Source: Ochrobactrum sp. RH2CCR150
GTDB taxonomy: Bacteria; Pseudomonadota; Alphaproteobacteria; Rhizobiales; Rhizobiaceae
Reading direction: 5' to 3'
Assembly (NCBI GenBank): GCA_014138095.1
Contig: JACGXE010000017.1
Location: 31,013-95,012 of the forward strand
DNA length: 64,000 nucleotides
The notes under the pieces: model-generated
Told to the model about the DNA's origin: nothing
The model's input: the letters and a program-made list of their open reading frames with translations, nothing else
Database searches by the model: none
Shown here: in pieces, positions 1-9,050 of the stretch
Layout of the letters: each line of letters starts with the position of its first letter
Position numbering within the stretch: the stretch's first letter is position 1
Translations under genes and position numbers: made by a program

Positions 1-166
1 ATTCTTCGATGAAGTATTCCCAATCGTCGGGACTAAAGATGCGGATGCGCATGACCTTGGGGATCGGCACACCGCTTACCACATGCTCCGGTGATACCGA
101 GTGCGTTGGGGGCTTTGGCTTGATCTCCTCAAGGTAATTTTCGTCGATCAAGCGGCTTTCTCGCAA
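1..166 (-). CDS. 5' part of an unrecognised gene, running off the left edge
   Basis: An open minus-strand frame enters from the left edge and stays open to a stop just beyond position 181. No ATG lies near its 5' end, so TTG at 166 or TTG at 151 are the possible starts. The visible residues include HSVSPEHVVSGVPIPKV and MRIRIFSPDDWEYFIEE, which look like real coding sequence. I do not recognise the family. Because the frame has no strong start, a truncated gene is also possible. It follows the end of the trb operon in the same orientation, after about 250 bases with nothing I can identify. Confidence 0.4.
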   Translation of the reverse strand, partial: MRESRLIDENYLEEIKPKPPTHSVSPEHVVSGVPIPKVMRIRIFSPDDWEYFIEE

Positions 167-419
167 TCTTTCAACAATCTAGAGATCATTCTTCTAACAT
201 TATTGTCAAAATAGCCTAGGTGAATTTGAAACTACTTCGAAAGGACGCGACTGGGAAGCTTTCTTTTCACGCAGAACGTGAGAAGGCTTTGATGAAGATC
301 ATGAAGTCGAACGCGTGCCATCACCTACGCGCTGCGGTGCACCTGATGCAGCTTCAGGTACAATGCGAATGTCGGCTAAGAGCCGAAATACCCTATACTG
401 CATGTCGGTCACTGACGGT

Positions 420-644
420 CTACCCTTGCCGCCGCGCCTTTGCGAACCCGCGATCTGTAGCAATGAAACGCTCCAACATCGGCACGATGAGTCTGACGGG
501 ATCAACTGCGGGCTCACCACTTTCGCGGGCCAGAACCTCTGCATAAGCGGTGAGATCACGGTGCAGTTGCCCGGGCAGTTCCACCGTCACTTTCACGGGC
601 TTGTCCTTGGTGAGCGGTCCAAGTTTCAGCTTTGCCATGGTCAA
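420..644 (-). CDS. DUF2274 family protein, last gene of the trb operon
   Basis: A 74-residue basic protein that begins with KLKLGPLTKDKPVKVTVELP and contains a short helix pair. Small proteins of this type (DUF2274) sit directly after trbI in Trb-type conjugation operons of alphaproteobacterial ICEs. Its molecular role is not known to me; the layout resembles a small ribbon-helix-helix protein. The ATG at 644 overlaps the trbI stop codon as ATGA, so translation is probably coupled. A second ATG lies at 638. The call rests on position and sequence style. Confidence 0.75.
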   Translation of the reverse strand: MTMAKLKLGPLTKDKPVKVTVELPGQLHRDLTAYAEVLARESGEPAVDPVRLIVPMLERFIATDRGFAKARRQG

Positions 645-1774
645 TTCCTGTAAGGTTCGAGCACGAGGTCGCGGGTGACGATGACCCTGACGGGATAACC
701 GGGCCGGATGGTCAGCGTCGGCGCGACCTGCAACTGGCGCTGGACGATCTGCTGTCCGGCCTGATTGATAGTGTCCTGCGCCCCATCGCGGATGGCGCGG
801 ATCAGGCGGTCTTCGTCATCGGCTGCAAGCTCTGTGCCAATGCCGAGCAGCGTGGACAGGCCTGCGGCCTTCATCAAATCCCACCAGTGATAATCGACGC
901 CATCCTCAAGTCCGGCATAGCCGGAAGCGTCCGCGCCAGGCTGTCGCTCCAGCACGATGGAGCGGCCATTGGGCAGGATCAGACGATTCCAGACGAGCAG
1001 GACGCGGCGCTGGCCGAAGGTCACACCGGCGTCGTACTGGCCGATGATGCGCGTTCCCTGCGGGATCAAGAGCAGCGCGCCGGTCGGGCTGTCATAGACG
1101 TTTTCTGTTACCTGTGCGGTGATCTGGCCCGGCAGATCGGAACGAATTCCGGTAATCATCGCCGCCGGAATCACGGCTCCAGCCTGGAGAATGTAAGGCG
1201 ATGCGGGCGCCATGATCCGATCCGTGGCAACGGTCTGGCGATCTGCCGGACCATTCAGAAATGCCGTGTGTCGGTCCTGCGTGGCAGGCTGACCGCCAAG
1301 GTCAAGGCCAGAAAGGCCCGGCAAGTTGGAGCCAGGTGTCGTCGTCGTCCTTTGGTCCGACTGAAAAAACACGGTGCTGAGACGTGCTGCTTCTTCCTCG
1401 GCCAAACGGCGCTCCTCGGCGGGATCACGGGCCGGTGTTGCCATAGCGGGCGGCATAACGGGTTGCCCCCTGTTCTGAGCGTCGAGGATCGGCCCGCCGA
1501 GGTCGCCTGGCAAAGCTGGCCCCAGAACCGGGCCGGTGTAATCGCGCGGCAGACCGGCCAGCCCGTCCGCTGTAGGGCGGTTCTCGGTTGAATAGAGTTC
1601 TTCGGCATTTCCGCTCATGTCGCGGGTCTGGAGTGCGTAGATCAATGCGCCGCCAATACCGAGCAGCGCGACAGCACCAGCACCGGCCAGCATCTTGCGC
1701 GAGAGACGGGTGACGCGGGGCGGTTCGGCGCGCAGTCGCATCGGTGCTGCGGTAGTGGTTGCCTCTTCACTCAT
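641..1774 (-). CDS. trbI: TrbI/VirB10-type conjugative transfer protein
   Basis: A 377-residue inner-membrane/outer-membrane spanning scaffold of the type IV secretion channel. It has a short cytoplasmic N-terminus, one transmembrane helix at about residues 28-48, a proline-rich periplasmic linker to about residue 180, and a C-terminal VirB10 beta-barrel domain. Typical motifs in that domain are ILQAGAVIPAAMITGIRSD, LIPQGTRIIGQYD and RLILPNGRSI. Its start overlaps the trbG stop by four bases (ATGA), as is common through this operon. VirB10 family members bridge the coupling ATPases and the outer-membrane pore. Confidence 0.93.
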   Translation of the reverse strand: MSEEATTTAAPMRLRAEPPRVTRLSRKMLAGAGAVALLGIGGALIYALQTRDMSGNAEELYSTENRPTADGLAGLPRDYTGPVLGPALPGDLGGPILDAQNRGQPVMPPAMATPARDPAEERRLAEEEAARLSTVFFQSDQRTTTTPGSNLPGLSGLDLGGQPATQDRHTAFLNGPADRQTVATDRIMAPASPYILQAGAVIPAAMITGIRSDLPGQITAQVTENVYDSPTGALLLIPQGTRIIGQYDAGVTFGQRRVLLVWNRLILPNGRSIVLERQPGADASGYAGLEDGVDYHWWDLMKAAGLSTLLGIGTELAADDEDRLIRAIRDGAQDTINQAGQQIVQRQLQVAPTLTIRPGYPVRVIVTRDLVLEPYRN

Positions 1775-2784
1775 GACGGATTCTCCCCGATTTGCGTGGA
1801 CTGGGCCGCCTGCCGTTGCTCTGTGCGGATAATTCTGACCGTCTGCTGTCGGTCACCACTGCCGAGACGCAGTTCGGCCGCGCCGAATAGGCGATCCACG
1901 ATGAGGATATTCTGGTGGATGCGGCTGTTGACGATCTGCGGCTCACCATCGGAGCCAAGCACGAAGATCGGTGGCATCTCGCCTTGCACGATCCCACGCG
2001 GGAAAACGACATAGACGCGGCGGCCATCATCGAAGATGGAAATGGGGCGCCATGGTGGGGTGTCGCCCGTCAGGCCATAGCGATAGTTGCGTGCGGCCTC
2101 GGCCGGAATGATCGGCGCGGCGGGAACGGTCTGGCGTTGACCGGCAGGCGGCGCAGGATAGGACCAGGACACAGACGGCATGTAGAGCGCCTCACGGGCC
2201 CGCAATTCGATCATGTAGGTGCGCCGGTCGGTCGTCACCACGAGATTGGTCGAGATATCGGGCCGGGTCGGCTTGACCAGAATGTGGACGCGGCGTGTTG
2301 TTCCCGATCCGCTCTCGGTGTCCCCGATGGTCCAGCGGGCGGTATCGCCAGCGGCAATCGGTCCAGCGCCCGTCAGGCTCTCGCCCGGCTCCAGCGCGAT
2401 ATTGGTGATCTGGCCCGGCGCGGCGTAGACTTGATAGAGTGCGCCTTCCGACCAGGGATAAATCTGGATGGCGTTGTAATATCCCTCGCGGCGCGGTTCG
2501 ACACGGGCGGCGGCATTGGCATTCTCCACGCGGCCGGTCGGCGTCGTGGCGACGGTCCCGCCGCGCGCCACGGTCCAAGTCGGCGGCGTATGCAGCGGCC
2601 GGGGCCGGTCATCGGTGACGGCGGCAGGCACGACAGGCAGCGCCGGCACATCGGTATCATAGCTGAACTGTGGCGTGCGGTTGGTTGCGCAACCGGCCAG
2701 CATGGTCGCCGACAACAACAAAGCAGCGAACGCGGGTTTGCAAAAAGCCGGAGAAGCGGCCGTGCGGATATTCGTGCGGGTCAT
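1771..2784 (-). CDS. trbG: TrbG/VirB9-type conjugative transfer lipoprotein
   Basis: A 337-residue VirB9-family component of the outer-membrane core complex. I chose the ATG at 2784 because it overlaps the trbF stop as ATGA; an upstream start at 2805 is possible. The N-terminus carries a hydrophobic signal ending in the lipobox LAGC (Cys about residue 32), so it is probably lipid-anchored. The middle holds the beta-rich domain (ALYQVYAAPGQITNIALEPGE, VVTTDRRTYMIELRARE) and the C-terminus has the VirB9 barrel-binding segment (RRVYVVFPRGI). Position and neighbours match the Trb operon order. Confidence 0.92.
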   Translation of the reverse strand: MTRTNIRTAASPAFCKPAFAALLLSATMLAGCATNRTPQFSYDTDVPALPVVPAAVTDDRPRPLHTPPTWTVARGGTVATTPTGRVENANAAARVEPRREGYYNAIQIYPWSEGALYQVYAAPGQITNIALEPGESLTGAGPIAAGDTARWTIGDTESGSGTTRRVHILVKPTRPDISTNLVVTTDRRTYMIELRAREALYMPSVSWSYPAPPAGQRQTVPAAPIIPAEAARNYRYGLTGDTPPWRPISIFDDGRRVYVVFPRGIVQGEMPPIFVLGSDGEPQIVNSRIHQNILIVDRLFGAAELRLGSGDRQQTVRIIRTEQRQAAQSTQIGENPS

Positions 2785-3470
2785 TGGCTCATCTCCCGCG
2801 ACCATGAGATGGCATTGACATAGATACCCAGCGGATTGGCGCGCAGCCGTTCAGCGTCGCGCGGCGTCTGGATCACGATGGTCAGGATGGCGGTCCAGCG
2901 TTCGGTGCTGGAGAGCTGGCCGTTTTCGTAATGGCGCTCCGTCCAGGCGACTCGAAAACTGTCAGTTGAGGCGCGGATCACCGACGATACCTCAACAGCA
3001 ACCTGCTGGCGCCCAACCTTTGTGAACGGATCGTTGGCGCGGGCATAATCATTGAGCGTTGCCGCACCCCGGTCCGTCGTGAACTCGTAGGCACGGAGCC
3101 AGTTTTGCCGCACGATGATGGCGTCGGCGGGGATCGAGCGCGTCTGCTCGATGAAGCGGCCGAGATGAAAAGCGATCTGGGGATCGGTCGGGCGATAGTC
3201 GGCGACAGCCGGGGCAACGGTTTGCGATTGCCCGAGATTGTCGACCTGTACCACCCAAGGCACGACCGTCCCGCGCGCCGATTGCCAGACAAGGGCGGAG
3301 GCGAAGCCCGCTGACAGGATCAGTGAGCCGAAGGCCATGATGCGCCAGTTCTTCGCCTGCACACGCGCCGAACCGATGCGCTCGTCCCACGCCTGGGCGG
3401 CTTTCTGGTACGGGGTCTCGGGTTCAGGCGATTTGCCGTAATGGGTTGACGGGCGTCTGAAGATGTTCAT
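2781..3470 (-). CDS. trbF: TrbF/VirB8-type conjugative transfer protein
   Basis: A 229-residue bitopic inner-membrane protein. A cytoplasmic N-terminus (PSTHYGKSPEPETPYQKAAQ) is followed by one membrane helix at about residues 44-64 and a periplasmic VirB8-like domain with the typical WTERHYENGQL segment. VirB8 proteins nucleate assembly of the secretion channel. It starts inside the end of trbL and ends inside the start of trbG, each by a four-base overlap, so it is an internal gene of the same polycistron. Confidence 0.92.
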   Translation of the reverse strand: MNIFRRPSTHYGKSPEPETPYQKAAQAWDERIGSARVQAKNWRIMAFGSLILSAGFASALVWQSARGTVVPWVVQVDNLGQSQTVAPAVADYRPTDPQIAFHLGRFIEQTRSIPADAIIVRQNWLRAYEFTTDRGAATLNDYARANDPFTKVGRQQVAVEVSSVIRASTDSFRVAWTERHYENGQLSSTERWTAILTIVIQTPRDAERLRANPLGIYVNAISWSREMSQ

Positions 3471-4828
3471 GAGCGATCACTTTCGGAGATGTTGACGGAA
3501 GAGCCACTGCCGTGACTGTCGCCGGCGCGGACGGCATGGGCGGCCATGGTGGTGCCGTGATTGAGAGCCTGACGGCGGTGCATCTGCTGCGCCCATGCCG
3601 GCGGGCCTCCCGCCGGAGCAGCAGGTGCTGTGGATGCGGCGGCACTCGCGCCGCCAATACTTCCCTGCGTCGTCGATCCTCCGGTGACGCCGAGCCCGGC
3701 GCGGGCACCATCGGAGAAGCTGCTTTTGACACTTTCTGCTGCTTTCGATGCGGCACGCTTTAACGGCGAGACGGCTGCGGAACCTGCGGCACGGGCAACG
3801 CCGCCCAGACCAGAGGCGGAACCTGCGGCGCCTGACTGACCAAGCGAACCGACGCTGTAGGCAGCGCTCGCCGCACCTGCGGCGGCTGCACCACCCCGGA
3901 CGGCAGCGGCTCCACCGGAGCGCGCGGCTGCTCCTCCCTTTGCGGCCATGCCGGCGGCGGCACCGCCGGCAAGCATCATGCCGCCTGCGGCAAGGCCGGT
4001 TCCAACGGCAGCACCCGCACCAAGCTGCGGGCCGCCGGAAACCAGACCCGAAGCAATACCGGGACCGAATATGCCCAGGCCAAGCAGGGATAGTGCAGCA
4101 AGAACGATTGCCATGGCATCGTCGATGGTCGGCGTCACGCCGCCGAAACCGGCGGTGAATTGTGAAAACAGCGTCGAGCCGATGCCGATGATGACGGCCA
4201 GCACCAGAACTTTGATACCGCTTGAGACGACATTGCCCAGCACCCGCTCTGCCATGAAGGCGGTTTTGCCGAAGAGGCCGAACGGGATCAGCACGAAGCC
4301 AGCCAGCGTAGTCAGCTTGAATTCGATCAGGGTGACGAAGAGCTGCACAGCAAGAATGAAGAAGGCGAGCAGCACCAGCACCCAGGCGAACATCAGGCAG
4401 GCGATCTGGATGAAGTTTTCGAAGAAGGACCAGTAGCCCATCATGTCGGAGATGGATTCGAGCAGAGGGCGGCCGGCATCGAGGCCGGTCTGTGCGACCT
4501 TGCCGGGGCGCAGCAGATCAGCGGCGGAGAAACCGGTGCCTGACCCTTTCAGGCCCAGACCGGCAAAGCTGTCGAAGATGATCTGTGCGAGATTGTTCCA
4601 GTTGCCGATCAGATAGGCGAAAACGCCCACGAACAGCGTCTTCTTGACCAGCCGGGCGATGATGTCGTCATCCGCACCCCAAGACCAGAACAGTGCCGCC
4701 AGCGTCACGTCAATGACGATCAGCGTGGTGGCGATGAAGGCGACTTCCCCGCCGAGCAGGCCAAAGCCGCTGTCGATGTAGCTGGTGAATACGCCGAGGA
4801 AATTATCGATAACGCCGGTGCCGCCCAT
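3467..4828 (-). CDS. trbL: TrbL/VirB6-type polytopic membrane protein
   Basis: A 453-residue inner-membrane channel component. After a short N-terminus (IDNFLGVFTSYIDSGFGLLG) there are about five to six hydrophobic segments between residues 30 and 265. The C-terminal 180 residues are a low-complexity Ala/Gly/Ser-rich tail, which is usual for TrbL. The family forms the inner-membrane part of the DNA translocation path. It lies between trbK-alt and trbF, as expected. The tail makes several long false frames on the plus strand. Confidence 0.92.
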   Translation of the reverse strand: MGGTGVIDNFLGVFTSYIDSGFGLLGGEVAFIATTLIVIDVTLAALFWSWGADDDIIARLVKKTLFVGVFAYLIGNWNNLAQIIFDSFAGLGLKGSGTGFSAADLLRPGKVAQTGLDAGRPLLESISDMMGYWSFFENFIQIACLMFAWVLVLLAFFILAVQLFVTLIEFKLTTLAGFVLIPFGLFGKTAFMAERVLGNVVSSGIKVLVLAVIIGIGSTLFSQFTAGFGGVTPTIDDAMAIVLAALSLLGLGIFGPGIASGLVSGGPQLGAGAAVGTGLAAGGMMLAGGAAAGMAAKGGAAARSGGAAAVRGGAAAAGAASAAYSVGSLGQSGAAGSASGLGGVARAAGSAAVSPLKRAASKAAESVKSSFSDGARAGLGVTGGSTTQGSIGGASAAASTAPAAPAGGPPAWAQQMHRRQALNHGTTMAAHAVRAGDSHGSGSSVNISESDRS

Positions 4829-4831
4829 GGT

Positions 4832-5119
4832 TCACTCTCCCCCGTTCTGATGCGGGGCGGCGGGCACCGGCGTCCGGCCTAGAAAGCGATCGCGGTTCTC
4901 GGCCCAGGTGGCGAGGCATCCGGGATCGTTCACGGCGGCCTCGCCTAACTGTTGGCAATGGCGCAGGCTCTGGCGCAGCGGATCGGCAGTGGGCTGAAGT
5001 GACGGTGCCGAGCGAGTCTGCACCGGTTCATCGTCGCGGGTCATTTCGATCACCATGGCAGTGATGGCGATAGCCACGAATATGATCGCGCCCAGCCGTG
5101 CCAGTATCTTGCCGCCCAT
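4832..5119 (-). CDS. trbK-alt: TrbK-alt, putative entry-exclusion protein
   Basis: A 95-residue small protein with one N-terminal membrane helix (about residues 6-25, LARLGAIIFVAIAITAMVIE). The C-terminal half carries two conserved-looking cysteines in LRHCQQLGEAAVNDPGCLATWAENR. This matches the alternative TrbK family found between trbJ and trbL in alphaproteobacterial Trb operons, which is thought to limit redundant transfer between cells already holding the element. The specific exclusion role is inferred from family and position only. Confidence 0.82.
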   Translation of the reverse strand: MGGKILARLGAIIFVAIAITAMVIEMTRDDEPVQTRSAPSLQPTADPLRQSLRHCQQLGEAAVNDPGCLATWAENRDRFLGRTPVPAAPHQNGGE

Positions 5120-5139
5120 ATCGCGCCCCTCCTGTCCGG

Positions 5140-5922
5140 TCAGTTGTTGCCGTTGCCGAACATCCGGGCATTGCCGGGCTGGTAGCCTGATCCCGGCGTC
5201 AGGAAGCGTTCACGCTGGACGCGGCCCTGTTCGGCGGCAGTGGCACGCTCGGCCTCGATCAGCGCTTCCGAGCGGCCATTGGCCGACATCAGCGCGATCA
5301 GGTCGGAAAGCTGCTGCGACTGGAGAGCGAGGAGCTGATTGCCCGCCTGCGTTGCCTGCAAGGCGCCGGTGGCATTCTGGCTCTGCCCGACCAGAGCGGA
5401 CATCTCGGCGCGGTTGGTATCGATATTGCCGACAACACCGGCCTGCACACGCATGGCGTCCTGCAAACCACCAACCGTGTTCTGCCAGCGAGACCGCGCG
5501 TCGGCGACAAGCTGGGTGTCGGTGGCCGACAGCGAGACATTGCCGTATTTCTGTTGGAACATCTGGTCGACGTTCTGCACGTCGAAAGCGATGTTCTGGG
5601 CCTGGGCGAGGAGCTGCTGAGTGCGCTGCACATTCTGCTGCAAGGTCTGGAGCGAGGAATATGGCAGGCTGGCGAGGTTCTTCGCCTGATTGATGAGCAT
5701 CTGCGCTTCGTTCTGAAGCGAGGTGATCTGATGGTTGATCTGCTCCAGCGTGCGCGCGGCCGTCAGCAGGTTCTGCGCATAGTTGGTCGGGTCATAGACG
5801 ATGCGACCAAAGCCAAAAGCGTGAGCCGGGCTTGTCAGCATTGGTGACAATGCAACCGGCATGGCGAGGGCCAACGCCAGCATGGATGCACTGGCAAAAC
5901 GGCCAATAGGGATACGGATCAT
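5140..5922 (-). CDS. trbJ: TrbJ/VirB5-type conjugative transfer protein
   Basis: A 260-residue exported protein. I chose the ATG at 5922 because it overlaps the trbE stop as ATGA and starts a clear signal peptide that ends near SPAHA at about residue 37. The frame is open to 6039, but that extension only overlaps trbE. The mature protein is rich in Gln and Asn and largely helical or coiled-coil (LEQINHQITSLQNEAQMLIN, QTLQQNVQRTQQLLAQAQ). VirB5-like proteins are minor pilus components that contact recipient cells. Confidence 0.9.
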   Translation of the reverse strand: MIRIPIGRFASASMLALALAMPVALSPMLTSPAHAFGFGRIVYDPTNYAQNLLTAARTLEQINHQITSLQNEAQMLINQAKNLASLPYSSLQTLQQNVQRTQQLLAQAQNIAFDVQNVDQMFQQKYGNVSLSATDTQLVADARSRWQNTVGGLQDAMRVQAGVVGNIDTNRAEMSALVGQSQNATGALQATQAGNQLLALQSQQLSDLIALMSANGRSEALIEAERATAAEQGRVQRERFLTPGSGYQPGNARMFGNGNN

Positions 5923-8426
5923 GGCAAGGTCTCCTCTTCCTGGATGTCGTCGGGGTGGATTGAATCTGGCCTGACCGGCTGAGCGGGCTCGGGCCGTTCG
6001 GCAAGATTGGTGAGATCGGGGATCAGCTCCGCCGCCCATTCGACGCCGCGCTCGCGCAACCAGGCGGCGAGAAAGCCCTCCTGCCCATGCTCGGCGAAAA
6101 GATCGGCGATGCGGGTCTGATCGGTTTTGGATGATGCGGCGCAGAGCGCGAGGCCGACTTCGGACAGGCCCAGCTCAAACAGGCGATTGCCGCGGCGCGA
6201 CTGGCAGTAATAATCCCGCTTGGGTGTCGCCCGCGCCAATATCTCGATCTGCCGGTCATTAAGGCCGAACCGCCGATAGATCGCGGTGATCTGCGGCTCA
6301 ATCGCGCGTTCGTTCGGCAGCAGCAGCCGTGTCGGGCAGCTTTCGATGATGGCAGGCGCGATATTGCTACCGTCGATGTCCGAGAGAGACTGTGTGGCGA
6401 AGATGACGGAAGCGTTTTTCTTACGGAGCGTCTTCAGCCATTCGCGCAGTTGGTTGGCGAATCCCTCGTCGTCCAGCGCCAACCAGCCTTCGTCGATGAT
6501 GAGCAGCGTCGGCCGACCGTCGAGCCGGTCGCCGATCCGGTGGAACAGATAGGCGAGCACGGCCGGGGCCGCGCCAGTTCCGACCAGTCCCTCGATCTCG
6601 AACGCCTGCACATCCGCTGAGCCGAGTTGTTCGGTCTCCGCATCGAGCAACCGGCCATAAGCGCCACCGATGCAATAGGGCCGCAGCGCCTGCTTGAGAT
6701 CATTGGATTGCAAGAGGACCGCGAGACCGGTGATGGTGCGCTCGCTAACGGGTGCAGATGCCAGCGAGGTCAGCGCCGTCCAGATATGCTCCTTCACCTC
6801 CGGCGTGATGGTCATGCCCTCGCGCATCAGAATGGCGGCGATCCAGTCAGCCGCCCATGACCGCTCATAAGCGTCATCAATTCGCGCGAGCGGTTGCAGG
6901 GAGACGGAAACCTCCGATCCCTCGGTCAACCCGCCGCCAAGATCATGCCAGTCGCCGCCCATGGCGAGCGCGGATGCCCGGATCGATCCCCCGAAATCGA
7001 AGGCGAAGATCTGGCTGCGTTCATAGCGGCGGAATTGCAGCGCCATCAGCGCCAGCAGCACGGACTTGCCTGCGCCGGTCGGGCCGACGACGAGGGTATG
7101 GCCGACATCGCCGACATGAAGGGAAAGCCGGAACGGCGTCGAACCTTCGGTCTTGCCATACAGCAAGGGTGGCGCTCCGAGATGTTCGTTCCACGCCGCG
7201 CCCGCCCACACGGCCGATAGCGGGATCATGTGGGCAAGGTTAAGCGTCGAGACCGGCGGTTGCCGGACATTGGCGTAGACATGTCCGGGGATCGAGCCGA
7301 GCCAGGCATCGACGGCGTTGACGGTTTCGGGCATGGCCGTGAAATCACGGCCCTGTATGATCTTCTCGACCAGCCGCAGCTTCTCGTCGGCAATCCGCGG
7401 ATCAATGTCCCAGACCGTGACGGTTGCTGTGACATAGGCCATGCCGGCGACGTCAGCGCCCAGTTCCTGCAAGGCCATGTCGGCATCGAGCGCCTTGTTG
7501 GACGCATCGGTGTCCACCAGCGCCGATTGTTCGTTGGTCATCACCTCCTTGAGGATCGCGGCAATGCTCTTACGCTTGGCGAACCACTGGCGGCGGATTT
7601 TGGTGAGGAGCCTCACTGCGTCCGTCTTGTCCATCAGGATGGCGCGGGTGGACCAGCGATAAGGGAACGCGAGCCGGTTCATTTCGTCGAGCAGGCCAGG
7701 CGTGGTCGCGGTCGGGAAACCGATGATGGTCAGGACGCGCAGATGCTGATCGCCCAAGCGCGGCTCCAGTCCGCCGGTCAGGGGCTGGTCGGCCAGCAGC
7801 GCATCGAGGTGCATGGGTACTTCAGGTACGCGCACGCGATGCCGGTTGGTCGAGATGGTGGAATGCAGATAGGTCAGCGTGCCACCATCATCCAGCCAGC
7901 GGCATTCCGGCATGAAGCCGTCGAGCAGCGCCAACACGCGGTCCGTGCGGTCGATGAAGCCGCGCATCAGTTCATGCGGATTGACGCCGGATTGCTCACG
8001 GCCTTCATAGAGCCAGGTTTCGGCACGGGCGGCGTCCTCGGCGGGCGGCAGCCAGAGTAAGGTCAGGAAATAGCCGGACACGAAATGCGTGCCAGCTTCC
8101 TCGAACCCGGCCTTGCGCTCCGCATCGACCAGTGCCGAGGCTGCATCAGGAAACTTGCTGTCGGGATAGGTCGCAGCCCCGGAGCGTTGTGCCTCGACGA
8201 AGATCGACCAGCCGGAGCCAAGACGGCGCACAGCGTTGTTGATCCGGCCCGCGACCGCCACCAGTTCGGCTGCCACGGCGGAATCCAGATCCGGCCCGCG
8301 AAACTTCGCGGTCCTCTGGAAGCTGCCATCTTTGTTCAGCACAATGCCGGGACCGACCAGGGCTGCCCATGGCAGGAAATCCGCGAGGCGGGTTGCGGTA
8401 CGGCGATATTCGGTGAGGTTCATCAT
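5919..8426 (-). CDS. trbE: TrbE/VirB4-type conjugation ATPase
   Basis: An 835-residue ATPase that powers pilus assembly and substrate transfer at the inner membrane. The N-terminal half is the CagE/TrbE/VirB4 domain. The Walker A motif GPTGAGKS lies near residue 445 and Walker B LLIIDEGWLAL near residue 643, followed by FATQSLSDIDGS, a VirB4 signature. Start: the open frame reaches 8609, but the sequence with family character begins at MMNLTEYRRTATRLADFLPW (ATG at 8426 or 8423), just after the trbD stop at 8437. It is the longest gene of the trb operon. Confidence 0.94.
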   Translation of the reverse strand: MMNLTEYRRTATRLADFLPWAALVGPGIVLNKDGSFQRTAKFRGPDLDSAVAAELVAVAGRINNAVRRLGSGWSIFVEAQRSGAATYPDSKFPDAASALVDAERKAGFEEAGTHFVSGYFLTLLWLPPAEDAARAETWLYEGREQSGVNPHELMRGFIDRTDRVLALLDGFMPECRWLDDGGTLTYLHSTISTNRHRVRVPEVPMHLDALLADQPLTGGLEPRLGDQHLRVLTIIGFPTATTPGLLDEMNRLAFPYRWSTRAILMDKTDAVRLLTKIRRQWFAKRKSIAAILKEVMTNEQSALVDTDASNKALDADMALQELGADVAGMAYVTATVTVWDIDPRIADEKLRLVEKIIQGRDFTAMPETVNAVDAWLGSIPGHVYANVRQPPVSTLNLAHMIPLSAVWAGAAWNEHLGAPPLLYGKTEGSTPFRLSLHVGDVGHTLVVGPTGAGKSVLLALMALQFRRYERSQIFAFDFGGSIRASALAMGGDWHDLGGGLTEGSEVSVSLQPLARIDDAYERSWAADWIAAILMREGMTITPEVKEHIWTALTSLASAPVSERTITGLAVLLQSNDLKQALRPYCIGGAYGRLLDAETEQLGSADVQAFEIEGLVGTGAAPAVLAYLFHRIGDRLDGRPTLLIIDEGWLALDDEGFANQLREWLKTLRKKNASVIFATQSLSDIDGSNIAPAIIESCPTRLLLPNERAIEPQITAIYRRFGLNDRQIEILARATPKRDYYCQSRRGNRLFELGLSEVGLALCAASSKTDQTRIADLFAEHGQEGFLAAWLRERGVEWAAELIPDLTNLAERPEPAQPVRPDSIHPDDIQEEETLP

Positions 8427-8436
8427 GGTTCCGCCC

Positions 8437-8718
8437 TCACACCGACAGATAACCGGGGATGCGCAGATGCCTGCGCCCGACTTCGACGAAGAGCGGATCG
8501 CGTTTGGCTGCCCATACCGCGAGGAAGTGTCCGACCGCCCAGATGGCGATGCCAACCAGCCAGAGACGAAGGCCGAGGCCGACGGCCCCGGCCAGCGTGC
8601 CGTTGACAATGGCGATGGAGCGCGGTGCGCCGCCGACCAGGATGTGCTCGGTCAGCGCCCGATGAACCGGGACAGAAAATCCCGGCACCGCATCAAGTTG
8701 CTCAAAACTGCCTGCCAT
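8437..8718 (-). CDS. trbD: TrbD/VirB3-type conjugative transfer protein
   Basis: A 93-residue inner-membrane protein with two close hydrophobic segments at about residues 37-65 (NGTLAGAVGLGLRLWLVGIA) and the short cytoplasmic tail AAKRDPLFVEVGRRHLRIPG that is typical of VirB3/TrbD. It works with the VirB4-type ATPase encoded next to it. The start overlaps the trbC stop (TGATG), indicating translational coupling. Confidence 0.92.
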   Translation of the reverse strand: MAGSFEQLDAVPGFSVPVHRALTEHILVGGAPRSIAIVNGTLAGAVGLGLRLWLVGIAIWAVGHFLAVWAAKRDPLFVEVGRRHLRIPGYLSV

Positions 8719-9050
8719 CAGATGAGCGCCCCGCCGCCGAATGAGAAGAACGACAGGAAAAACGAACTGGCGGCGAAGGCGATAGACAGACCGAAGACGA
8801 TCTGGATCAGGCGGCGGAAACCGCCCGATGTATCACCGAAGGCCAGCGCGAGACCGGTGGCGATGATGACGATCACCGCGATGATCTTGGCGACCGGCCC
8901 CTCAATCGACTGGAGGATCGACTGAAGCGGCGCCTCCCACGGCATGGAAGAGCCGGAGGCGTGTGCGGCGGGCGCCAGCATCAGGCTGATGGAAACAGTG
9001 GCGGCAGCGGTTGCCATGATACGGCAGCCGCGCGAAATCGTGCGGATCAT
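8718..9050 (-). CDS. trbC: TrbC/VirB2-type pilin precursor
   Basis: A 110-residue pilin precursor. It has a signal peptide (TAAATVSISLMLAPAAHA, cleavage predicted near residue 32), then SGSSMPWEAPLQSILQSIEGP and two hydrophobic helices (about 53-70 and 84-107). This is the normal arrangement of TrbC/VirB2 major pilins. P-type pilins are often cyclised by a TraF-like peptidase; a TraF gene is present at 38627-39172 in this element. The four-base overlap with trbB places it second in the trb operon. Confidence 0.92.
   Translation of the reverse strand: MIRTISRGCRIMATAAATVSISLMLAPAAHASGSSMPWEAPLQSILQSIEGPVAKIIAVIVIIATGLALAFGDTSGGFRRLIQIVFGLSIAFAASSFFLSFFSFGGGALI

Noticed and set aside
632..1591. 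319-codon plus-strand open frame opposite trbI
   Set aside because: Antisense shadow of a GC-rich gene with strong VirB10 motifs; no domain-like sequence of its own.
1915..2823. 302-codon plus-strand open frame opposite trbG
   Set aside because: Shadow frame of trbG; composition and lack of motifs are typical of antisense frames.
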